This document shows positions 1-5,754 of a stretch of 7,046 bases of DNA, one piece after another (the first letter of the stretch is position 1; each line of letters opens with the position of its first letter). The stretch covers positions 1 through 7,046 of the forward strand of contig JAHDCM010000203.1 of the NCBI GenBank assembly GCA_020629895.1, read 5' to 3'. Source of the stretch: Bacteroidota bacterium. Its GTDB lineage: Bacteria > Bacteroidota > Bacteroidia > Chitinophagales > UBA2359. The translations under genes and the position numbers were made by a program. The notes under the pieces are model-generated. The model saw only the letters and a program-made list of their open reading frames with translations. It did not search any database and was not told the DNA's origin.

Positions 1-148
1 CAGCACAAGTGGCTATGAAGCAACTACAAACGGATAGCCCGACGTGTATAAAAAAAGCGCAGTCATTTGCTACTTGCGGTCACCAGCGAGGACGCTGGCG
101 GGAGCAAGTAGCAAATGATTGCGCTTCTTTTTTATACACGGCACGCCC
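1..148 (-). repeat. Structured intergenic repeat, copy 1 (truncated by window edge)
   Basis: Read on the minus strand, the element opens with GGGCGTGC (148 to 141), continues with a very long hairpin (140 to 43), and then a conserved arm beginning GTCGGGCTAT (43 to 34). Its last hairpin base is shared with that arm. The 36 bases from 43 down to 8 match 31 of 36 bases at 6904-6939 in copy 2. The framing octamer matches copy 2 at 6 of 8 positions, while the hairpin between them is unrelated in sequence. The rest of the element runs off the left edge. It begins 38 bases after the stop codon of the minus-strand gene and points the same way as that gene. No ORF lies in it. It is probably a non-coding repeat family; its mobility and function are unknown. 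Confidence 0.8.
43..140 (-). terminator. Long hairpin, probable terminator of the 187-1374 gene
   Basis: Arms 43-77 and 104-140 are inverted repeats, complementary apart from a two-base length difference in the A/T run and one G/A change. In the loop is a second perfect 6-bp hairpin: CCAGCG at 83-88 and CGCTGG at 93-98 around a 4-base loop. In the minus-strand reading the second arm ends GCGCTTTTTTTATACACG, a stem followed by a T run, which suits Rho-independent termination of the upstream minus-strand gene. The plus-strand reading also ends in GCGCTTCTTTTTTATA, so it could stop transcription in both directions. It is at the same time the variable hairpin of repeat copy 1. Confidence 0.7.
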
Positions 149-186
149 AATTAATAATGATTGGATGATGGGGTGATTGGGTTCAT

Positions 187-1374
187 TTAGCGTAGTTTTT
201 TATGATTGAGCCATGTATATAAAATGCTTGGATTGCCACTAAGTTTTCCGACAGAGAAGTTGGAAGCTTTGGAAAAATTGGCGGCCATATTGAGTGGGAT
301 ACGCACGACTCGGTCATTTTGATATTTGGCGACGTGAATAACATCTTTACGGAAGCCATCATTGTGTAGGATACCTAGTGATTCGTCGAAAGCGATGAGG
401 TACACCCCTTTTCCATGATGATCTGTATAATTTTTGATTGACTGTACTGTATTCACATTAGAGATCATTTGTTTGGCACAGAGTGACTGTACGATTTTTT
501 GGGCAGGTTGTGCCGCAAATTTATATTTATTGATTTTAAATCCGGCATCTTCTAATATGGACGCGATAAAAAAGTTAGACCATACTTTTGTTTGATCGTG
601 TTTCTTTTTGAAACCCATTACATCACCTCCTTTTCCTTTCCATTGTTTTGAGAGTGATTTTCCGATAACCTCTTCTAAAAATTCGGCACTATTGTTAAGT
701 AGTTGTTGTTTTTCTTTGGAATCACTTGTTTTTTTGTAGGAGTTTGCATAGGCTGTTCTAACCTGAAAGACCTTTTGTTTTATTTGTTCATACGATTCGG
801 CATCTGCTAGTATGGCTGTTGTTTGGGGCTTGGGGGAGGTATGTTCAAGCTCACCCTTCTTATCCTTGACAGTAGCATGACTTTTTTCACTATTTTTTTC
901 TGTCATACCTACGGTTGCGAGGGAGGCAGTGATTGTTTCGTCGTTTACTTCATTGGTTTGGGTTTCTTCTAATTTAGCGAGTTCTGCATCTCTTTGTCGG
1001 GAGCGTTCGATAAGACATTTGACTGTACGACAGCGACTTATAGCAACAATTTCGCCATCATCAAAATTGAGTAAAAAGGTATCACTAGCTAAGATATGAT
1101 ATTCGGTACGGGTTTGGCGTTTGACAGCGAATGAACCATCTAAAATAATGTCATCTTCTTCTTCTAGTTCTTGTTTTACTAATACTCTACTAACAACAGC
1201 ATCTATCCCTTGAATAGCTACGGTATCGACATAAAGGGTAGTGTCTCCTTGTGATTCGAAAAGCGAGTTTGCAAAGGAGCTATTGGGGATCATTGAGAAG
1301 CCTATCAATTGATGATTAGCTAGTACAATTGTCACCACTATTGCTAGTGATAGAAACAAGTGTTTGAGTTTCAT
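187..1374 (-). CDS. Exported protein with a possibly inactive hydrolase-like C-terminal domain
   Basis: This 395-residue protein starts with a basic then hydrophobic segment (residues 2-19), which looks like a signal peptide or membrane anchor. No lipobox cysteine is visible, so it is probably not a lipoprotein. A region with acidic patches (about 68-76) is followed by a hydrophilic, Glu/Lys-rich linker (about 125-190). The C-terminal half (about 195-385) resembles, from memory, an uncharacterised Bacteroidota family with a papain/NlpC-like look, typically containing KIACGYFVTTTL then DAGF and RYKLAQQ, and later a LDCHVGF segment. Here the corresponding pieces are KVWSNFFIASIL (263-274), DAGFKINKYKFAAQ (276-289) and FDESLGIL (329-336). 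The expected Cys and His therefore become Ser266 and Ser332, while a later His347 remains. If the alignment holds, the domain is non-catalytic or altered. The start is the only ATG before the hydrophobic segment. The gene is monocistronic and divergent from lgt. The coding call is firm; the function is not known. Confidence 0.85.
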   Translation of the reverse strand: MKLKHLFLSLAIVVTIVLANHQLIGFSMIPNSSFANSLFESQGDTTLYVDTVAIQGIDAVVSRVLVKQELEEEDDIILDGSFAVKRQTRTEYHILASDTFLLNFDDGEIVAISRCRTVKCLIERSRQRDAELAKLEETQTNEVNDETITASLATVGMTEKNSEKSHATVKDKKGELEHTSPKPQTTAILADAESYEQIKQKVFQVRTAYANSYKKTSDSKEKQQLLNNSAEFLEEVIGKSLSKQWKGKGGDVMGFKKKHDQTKVWSNFFIASILEDAGFKINKYKFAAQPAQKIVQSLCAKQMISNVNTVQSIKNYTDHHGKGVYLIAFDESLGILHNDGFRKDVIHVAKYQNDRVVRIPLNMAANFSKASNFSVGKLSGNPSILYTWLNHKKLR

Positions 1375-1509
1375 GCGAGGAAATTTTGATGGCTATGAAG
1401 AAGTCAATAATCAATCTATTGGAACCTATTTAAGGGGAAAATTGGAGCTTATAGGTTTCTTTACTTATTTTCAAAGAGGGGCTTCTTTTTTTGAAGGTTT
1501 TTAAAGTTA

Positions 1510-1517
1510 CAAAGCTA
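1510..1517 (-). promoter_or_regulatory. Candidate -7 element for the minus-strand gene
   Basis: The minus strand reads TAGCTTTG, which fits the Bacteroidota TAnnTTTG -7 consensus. A good TTG at -33 is missing: about 20 bases upstream the minus strand reads GTG (1540 to 1538). The implied leader is about 130 bases. A 6-bp palindrome, CTATGA at 1515-1520 and TCATAG at 1528-1533, overlaps it and could be an operator. In AT-rich DNA an 8-base partly degenerate match can occur by chance. Confidence 0.3.
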
Positions 1518-1621
1518 TGACATAAATTCATAGTATTCACGGATTTATTTTCAAAATATTTATCCTTTTTTTTCTTTATGTGCTTCCTTACTTAGCTTCT
1601 ATTAGAATGGTAAAATAAACT

Positions 1622-1629
1622 TATCTTTG
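1622..1629 (+). promoter_or_regulatory. Candidate -7 element for lgt
   Basis: TATCTTTG matches TAnnTTTG exactly. No clear TTG lies at the right distance upstream; the nearest weak candidates are TTC at 1597-1599 and TTA at 1602-1604. Transcription would begin near 1636, giving a leader of roughly 115 bases to the lgt start. It is the best -7 match in front of lgt, but it rests on one half of the promoter only. Confidence 0.4.
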
Positions 1630-1653
1630 CGGGAAAGCGTTTTAGAAGCTGTT

Positions 1654-1701
1654 TTGATTTTACGATCAGATTAATTTATGTTAATTTGGTTTCTACGATC
1701 A
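1654..1701 (+). repeat. Imperfect direct repeat in the lgt leader
   Basis: The octamer TACGATCA occurs at 1661-1668 and again at 1694-1701, a 33-base offset, about three helical turns. The preceding bases are also alike, TTGATTT at 1654-1660 against TTGGTTTC at 1686-1693. It lies downstream of the candidate -7 element and upstream of the lgt start. It could be a paired protein-binding site, or a chance match in low-complexity DNA. Confidence 0.35.
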
Positions 1702-1751
1702 AGTTTATTGATTTTATTATTACATCATTCGACTGTTTACTTATCTAGCTT

Positions 1752-2924
1752 ATGTATCCAACTGTTTCTTTTTTTCTGGAAGATTTTTTTGGGATTCACC
1801 TTCCCTTACCTGTTCGTACTTTTGGTTTTTTCTTAGCTCTTGCATTTTTCTTGGCTGGTTGGATTTCTTATCGTGGTTTTCGCAGATTGGAACAACAAGG
1901 TTTATTGCAAGGCATGATTAAGGAAGAGAAGATAGGAGAGGCAGCTCGGCCAGTTGACTTATTTTTGAATGCCTTTTTTGGCTTTTTGGTTGGATACAAA
2001 TTGGTGTATATGGTATCTAACTGGGTGGCTTTTAGTAATCGTCCAGAGGATTTTTTACTTAATTTTGAAGGCAGTGTTGTTGGTGGGCTTATTTTTTCTA
2101 TCATTTTTGCGGGTTTGCATTATTATGAAAAGCAGTCACAACGTTTACCTGAGCCCAAGTTACAAAAACGCACTATTTATCCGAGTGATCGCTTGGGAGA
2201 CATGATTGTTATTGCAGCGATAACAGGTATTTTGGGGGCGAAGATTTTTACTTGGATTGGTGACCCAGAGAGTTTTTTAGCGCATCCGCTTGAATCCTTG
2301 TTATCGTTTAGTGGCTTAACATTTTATGGCGGTCTAATTTGTGCGGCCTTAGCACTGATTGTTTATACGCAACGCTTAAAAATTCCATTGGGGCATTTTG
2401 CAGATGTAGGCGCATTGGGTGTGATTGTTGGTTATGCGGTAGGGCGTTTGGGTTGTCATTTTTCGGGAGATGGTGATTGGGGAATTGTGAATGAACAGGC
2501 AACGACTCATTGGTTGTCCTTTTTACCTGATTGGATGTGGGCCTACACTTATCCCAACAATGTTATTAGTGCAGGTACGGTACAAATACCCGATTGTGTA
2601 GGTGAGTTTTGCAGAGAGTTAGCTGCTCCTGTTTTTCCTACTTCTGTTTACGAATTTTTGATGGGAATGGGCATATTAGGACTTTTGATTTTGGTGCGTA
2701 ACTCTTTTAAAATACCGGGGTTGGTTTTTGCAGGTTATTTGATATTAAATGGTATCGAACGATTTTTTATTGAAATGATTCGCGTAAATGACCGTAGTAA
2801 TTTCTTAGGTTTTTCGTTATCTCAAGCCCAAAAGATCGCCATCTTTATGTTTTTAGGCGGCATCCTGCTGAGTATCTTTTTACTTTATCGACAGCGTCAA
2901 CAGCCATCTACTTCTACTGTATGA
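1752..2924 (+). CDS. lgt: Prolipoprotein diacylglyceryl transferase
   Basis: Lgt transfers diacylglycerol from phosphatidylglycerol to the lipobox cysteine of prolipoproteins at the inner membrane, the first step of lipoprotein maturation. The 390-residue product is a polytopic membrane protein with roughly seven or more hydrophobic segments (for example 21-40, 71-90, 104-122, 150-170, 188-206, 300-316, 361-379). The Lgt signature region is GRLGCHFSGDGDWG at 231-244, with Arg232 matching the essential Arg143 of the E. coli enzyme. PTSVYE (296-301) matches the PSQLYE segment, and ERFFIEMIR (336-344) supplies Arg337 and Glu341, equivalent to Arg239 and Glu243. TFYGG (190-194) stands where E. 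coli has FHGG, so His103 is Tyr, and Asn146 is Cys235. It is about 100 residues longer than the E. coli protein, with an extra loop near 120-150 and another at 245-295. The start is the first ATG and places the first membrane segment normally. The next gene follows after 16 bases and is probably co-transcribed. Confidence 0.93.
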   Translation: MYPTVSFFLEDFFGIHLPLPVRTFGFFLALAFFLAGWISYRGFRRLEQQGLLQGMIKEEKIGEAARPVDLFLNAFFGFLVGYKLVYMVSNWVAFSNRPEDFLLNFEGSVVGGLIFSIIFAGLHYYEKQSQRLPEPKLQKRTIYPSDRLGDMIVIAAITGILGAKIFTWIGDPESFLAHPLESLLSFSGLTFYGGLICAALALIVYTQRLKIPLGHFADVGALGVIVGYAVGRLGCHFSGDGDWGIVNEQATTHWLSFLPDWMWAYTYPNNVISAGTVQIPDCVGEFCRELAAPVFPTSVYEFLMGMGILGLLILVRNSFKIPGLVFAGYLILNGIERFFIEMIRVNDRSNFLGFSLSQAQKIAIFMFLGGILLSIFLLYRQRQQPSTSTV

Positions 2925-2940
2925 GTGGCTCTGATCAATT

Positions 2941-3453
2941 ATGAATAATTCGTCTTTAGATTTACAATTGATAGAACAAGCAATTCGTCAAAATCGCAAT
3001 TTAAAGCTAATCATAGGTATGATTTTGCTTTCAATCGCTGTATTGATTATTTATTGCGCGCAAACAAGTTTGCTTTATCACAAAACCAGTTTTCTTATTT
3101 CTTTAACGGGTTTGCTTATTAGCTTTGCAGGGTTCTACCTTTGCCTAAGTGGACTAGCTCGTTATGATTCGTATAAACAACGCGTTGTAAATCTTTTATT
3201 GAAAGAGCCTGAAAAGGTTATTTGGATTTATTATTATAAGGTAGAAAGCACTCCTTTTGGGCTTCGTATGTTTCAGTTTTGTTCCTTGCATATTCACCTT
3301 CATAATTATGACAAAATTGTACTCTATATGCCTGAATCTGCTATTTGGGAAGTGATGAGACATCTTAAACAGCGACTTCCTAAAACAAGTTTTGGATATA
3401 GTAAACAGAAAGAACAATTATATAACATTTCTCCTGACTTGTTACAGAAATAG
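2941..3453 (+). CDS. Two-helix membrane protein of unknown function
   Basis: I do not recognise this 170-residue protein. It has a short hydrophilic N-terminus (1-20), two strongly hydrophobic segments (about 21-40 and 50-71) joined by a short turn, and a soluble C-terminal region of about 100 residues. That region has an aromatic stretch (VIWIYYYK, 93-100) and a His-containing strand-like segment (SLHIHLHNYDKIVLYM, 115-130), and looks like a small mixed alpha/beta domain, probably cytoplasmic. The helical-hairpin-plus-domain layout recalls membrane-anchored PH-like proteins, but nothing confirms this. It starts 16 bases after the lgt stop with no promoter in between, so it is likely the second gene of an lgt operon. 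No functional link to lipoprotein processing can be shown. Confidence 0.8.
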   Translation: MNNSSLDLQLIEQAIRQNRNLKLIIGMILLSIAVLIIYCAQTSLLYHKTSFLISLTGLLISFAGFYLCLSGLARYDSYKQRVVNLLLKEPEKVIWIYYYKVESTPFGLRMFQFCSLHIHLHNYDKIVLYMPESAIWEVMRHLKQRLPKTSFGYSKQKEQLYNISPDLLQK

Positions 3454-3494
3454 GTTGCTATATTGTGTGCATAGCGCGTGAAGCGATCTCATAC

Positions 3495-3525
3495 TTGATA
3501 GACAGTCAAATTTAGATTAACTTTG
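3495..3525 (+). promoter_or_regulatory. Bacteroidota-type promoter for the zinc-ribbon gene
   Basis: TTG at 3495-3497 is followed after 20 bases by TAACTTTG at 3518-3525, matching both halves of the Bacteroidota sigma-A promoter (-33 TTG and -7 TAnnTTTG) with the usual spacing. Transcription would start near 3531, leaving a leader of roughly 40 bases before the ATG at 3570. It is the best full promoter in the window. No intrinsic terminator is visible between the end of the preceding gene (3453) and this site. Confidence 0.65.
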
Positions 3526-3569
3526 TAGCCCAGTCATTTTATCCTCATTTACTTTAGTAATTAGTAGCC

Positions 3570-3851
3570 ATGTCAAAGACTATAAAAGCGGAGATCAAAT
3601 GTGATAAATGTGCAAAATGGACTGATGGGAATAAAATGTTTTGCAACCATTGTGGGGGTATTTTAGAAGAAGAACGAGTAAAAGCAGCAGCGGCGCGAGA
3701 AAAAGACAAATTTACCCTCATCTTGATTGATATTCATCCTGATGACCCATTCCTCATCAAAATAGGGAAACGCATTATTCAAGTTGCCCAAATTATTTAC
3801 ATGACCTTTTTATCGTTTATGTTGTGGTTAATTTCGATGGTAGCTGGATAA
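3570..3851 (+). CDS. Small zinc-ribbon protein with C-terminal membrane helix
   Basis: This 93-residue protein has two CxxC pairs, Cys11/Cys14 and Cys25/Cys28, the spacing of a zinc ribbon that binds one Zn2+ through four cysteines. A charged, helix-prone stretch (about 33-47) follows, then a segment that looks conserved, HPDDPFLIKIGKR (56-68), and one hydrophobic helix near the C-terminus (about 69-92). With no signal peptide, the ribbon is probably cytoplasmic and the protein tail-anchored. Such ribbons bind nucleic acids or proteins, or are structural; the sequence does not say which. It has its own promoter and is followed 9 bases later by another small membrane-protein gene, so the two probably form an operon. 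The function is unknown. Confidence 0.8.
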   Translation: MSKTIKAEIKCDKCAKWTDGNKMFCNHCGGILEEERVKAAAAREKDKFTLILIDIHPDDPFLIKIGKRIIQVAQIIYMTFLSFMLWLISMVAG

Positions 3852-3860
3852 ACAATTAGC

Positions 3861-4235
3861 ATGTATTTCTCCCCCCTTCAACATCCCCTTTTTATCCTTG
3901 CAGTTGTATTATTTATCACGAATCAAGTTCTGGAACGTTATTTCTTATTCCATCTCCCCTACCTCCATGCCTATCTCGACGATTTGCTTTGTATGCTGGT
4001 ATTACTTCCCATTCTTTTATTTTTGCAACGCAATTTAGTTTTTCGCGATCCTACTTATACCTTTCATGTCGCACACATTATCATTGCCATCATTGCTTGT
4101 AGCCTTTATTTTGAAGTCTACCTTCCCTATTACTACACCCCCAAATATATTGCCGATCCTCTCGATGTATTTGCTTATAGTGTAGGAGGATTTATTTTTT
4201 GGAAGTGGATGAACAGGCCAAGTAATGTTGTGTAA
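3861..4235 (+). CDS. Small four-helix membrane protein, VanZ-like in appearance
   Basis: The 124-residue protein is almost wholly hydrophobic, with likely membrane segments at about 8-24, 41-57, 69-90 and 101-116. Features that look conserved are HAYLDDLLC (36-44), FEVYLP (84-89) and ADPLDVFAYSVGG (98-110), with acidic residues at or near membrane ends. The last motif, an Asp followed by a small-residue-rich helix, resembles VanZ-type proteins. From memory, similar Bacteroidota proteins are sometimes labelled magnesium citrate secondary transporter, but at 124 residues this is too small for a usual secondary transporter and I would not adopt that name. It starts 9 bases after the zinc-ribbon gene and probably shares its transcript. 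The coding call is good; the role is unknown. Confidence 0.78.
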   Translation: MYFSPLQHPLFILAVVLFITNQVLERYFLFHLPYLHAYLDDLLCMLVLLPILLFLQRNLVFRDPTYTFHVAHIIIAIIACSLYFEVYLPYYYTPKYIADPLDVFAYSVGGFIFWKWMNRPSNVV

Positions 4236-4307
4236 TAGGATTCACATATTTTGTTTCTATTTCAAAGGCTTTTGTAGAAAAAACGACCAAATAATGGGGG
4301 CTTTTCT

Positions 4308-4315
4308 TATTTTTG
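4308..4315 (+). promoter_or_regulatory. Candidate -7 element for the phosphohexomutase gene
   Basis: TATTTTTG fits TAnnTTTG. Transcription would start near 4321, giving a short, A-rich leader of about 15 bases before the ATG at 4336. No TTG lies at the expected distance upstream; the nearest, at 4272-4274, is too far away. The position just before the gene supports it, though the run of T makes the match less informative. Confidence 0.45.
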
Positions 4316-4335
4316 CAGCCTAAAAACTAAACCTT

Positions 4336-5739
4336 ATGACAAAGATCAAATTTGGAACAGATGGCTGGAGAGCCATTATTGCAGATACTTATACCAATGA
4401 AAATGTAGCACGAATATCGGCAGGAACAGCTGCTTGGCTAAATCGTCACCATGAACAACCAAGTGTAGTAATAGGACATGACTGTCGTTTTGGCGGAAAA
4501 ATGTTTACAGAGGTAACGATTAAAGTGCTTTGTGAACGTGGTATAAAAGTGTATGTAGCTGATAAGTTTGCCTCTACTCCTATGGTGTCATTAGGCACCT
4601 TACAATTAGGAACGAATGCAGGTATAGTCATTACGGCTAGTCACAATCCTCCTTCTTATAATGGCTATAAACTCAAAGCACACTTTGGAGGCCCTGCGAG
4701 TCCTGCTGCTATCAAAGAAGTCGAAGAACTCATTCCTAATAAAGTAGCAATTCCCAGTAAATCATTAGAAGCGTATCAACAGGAAGGGTTACTAAAATAT
4801 GTTGACTTAGAAGGCATGTATATCAAACAAGTTGAGAAAAATTTTGACTTGGACGCCATTCGCAACTCAGGAATAAAGATTGCTTATGATGCCATGTATG
4901 GTGCAGGCCAAGATGTTATGAGACGCTTATTTCCAGATGCTGTATTTTTACATTGTGATATTAATCCTTCCTTTAGAGGACAGGCTCCCGAACCTATCCA
5001 CAAAAATCTAAAAGTCTTTTCCAATTTGATTAAATCATCTGGCGATATTGATCTTGGAATTGCCAACGATGGAGATGCCGATCGAATTGGCTTATACGAT
5101 GCCAAAGGCAATTTTGTTGATTCTCACCACATCATCTTATTACTCGTACATTACCTTTATAAATACAAAGGGATGCGCGGCAAAGTGGTTAATGCCTTCT
5201 CCGTATCTGGTAAAGTAAAAGACCTTTGTGATAGATATGGATTAGAGCAAGAAATTACCAAAATTGGCTTCAAAGAGGTCTGCGCAATCATGATAAAAGA
5301 AGATGTTTTATTAGGAGGCGAAGAATCAGGTGGTATTGCCACAAAAGGACATATTCCAGAACGCGATGGCATTTGGATGGGATTATTGATCTTGGAGTTT
5401 ATGGCTCAAACAGGTAAATCACTTCAAGAACTTATCGACGAAATATATGCCGAAGTAGGGGCCTTTTTCTACAAACGTGATGACTTACACATTAGTAACG
5501 AAAAGAAACATGCCATCATGCAAAACTGTGCAGACGGCAAATACCAACAATTTGGCGACTATCAGGTCAAGAAAGTAGAAACCATAGATGGTTATAAATT
5601 TCACCTCCAAAATAAAGAATGGGTACTCATTCGCCCTTCTGGCACCGAGCCAGTACTACGTGTTTATGCAGAAGCAGCCAATCCTGCCGAAACACAAAAA
5701 CTCTTGAACAAGGTACACGAAACCTTACAACAAGTATAA
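4336..5739 (+). CDS. Phosphoglucomutase/phosphomannomutase-family enzyme
   Basis: This cytoplasmic alpha-D-phosphohexomutase interconverts hexose 1- and 6-phosphates, feeding sugar-nucleotide synthesis for envelope polysaccharides and glycolysis. All four family domains are present in 467 residues, a normal length. FGTDGWR (6-12) opens the fold. TASHNPP (100-106) carries the phosphoserine, Ser102. DGDADR (245-250) binds Mg2+ through Asp245, Asp247 and Asp249. GGEESGG (327-333) is the sugar-recognition loop, and RPSGTEP (433-439) is the phosphate-binding loop of domain 4. The GEESGG loop differs from the GEMSGH of Pseudomonas-type PMM/PGM and is closer to phosphoglucomutase loops, but the preferred sugar cannot be settled from sequence. 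No active-site residue appears to be missing. The start is the first ATG, six residues before the FGTDGWR motif, as usual for the family. A DUF2279 gene follows after 15 bases. Confidence 0.94.
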   Translation: MTKIKFGTDGWRAIIADTYTNENVARISAGTAAWLNRHHEQPSVVIGHDCRFGGKMFTEVTIKVLCERGIKVYVADKFASTPMVSLGTLQLGTNAGIVITASHNPPSYNGYKLKAHFGGPASPAAIKEVEELIPNKVAIPSKSLEAYQQEGLLKYVDLEGMYIKQVEKNFDLDAIRNSGIKIAYDAMYGAGQDVMRRLFPDAVFLHCDINPSFRGQAPEPIHKNLKVFSNLIKSSGDIDLGIANDGDADRIGLYDAKGNFVDSHHIILLLVHYLYKYKGMRGKVVNAFSVSGKVKDLCDRYGLEQEITKIGFKEVCAIMIKEDVLLGGEESGGIATKGHIPERDGIWMGLLILEFMAQTGKSLQELIDEIYAEVGAFFYKRDDLHISNEKKHAIMQNCADGKYQQFGDYQVKKVETIDGYKFHLQNKEWVLIRPSGTEPVLRVYAEAANPAETQKLLNKVHETLQQV

Positions 5740-5754
5740 TTTAACGCGCACATA

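Larger units (their letters stand above)
1375..1751. other. Divergent intergenic region
   Basis: This 377-base, very AT-rich spacer lies between the minus-strand exported-protein gene and lgt and carries no convincing gene. It contains a weak candidate -7 element on the minus strand overlapped by a small palindrome, a -7 element on the plus strand, and an imperfect direct repeat around TACGATCA in the presumed lgt leader. T-rich runs near 1487-1503 and 1565-1576 do not form a good terminator. Two genes reading outward from it means it must hold promoters for both. Confidence 0.6.

Noticed and set aside
1..148. CRISPR repeat, tRNA or riboswitch as an explanation of the structured left end
   Set aside because: There is no periodic repeat-spacer pattern and no cloverleaf, and the structure lies after a stop codon; the match to 6904-6939 identifies it as a dispersed repeat.
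1868..2502. Short open frames overlapping lgt on both strands
   Set aside because: The lgt frame carries the conserved transferase motifs throughout; these frames show none.
3196..3417. Minus-strand open frame inside the two-helix membrane protein gene
   Set aside because: It is fully antisense, low in complexity and lacks any recognisable domain.
3457..3475. Small hairpin GCTAT / ATAGC after the 2941-3453 gene
   Set aside because: A five-pair stem with a nine-base loop and no T tract is expected by chance.
4249..4280. Possible hairpin TTTCTA / TAGAAA with inner CAAA / TTTG after the 3861-4235 gene
   Set aside because: The stem is short and AT-only apart from one inner C-G pair, and no T run follows on the plus strand, so it is not called as a terminator.
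4446..5372. Open frames on the minus strand inside the phosphohexomutase gene (4446-4631, 4884-5111, 5157-5372)
   Set aside because: They lie antisense to a gene with all family motifs and show no recognisable domain or promoter.
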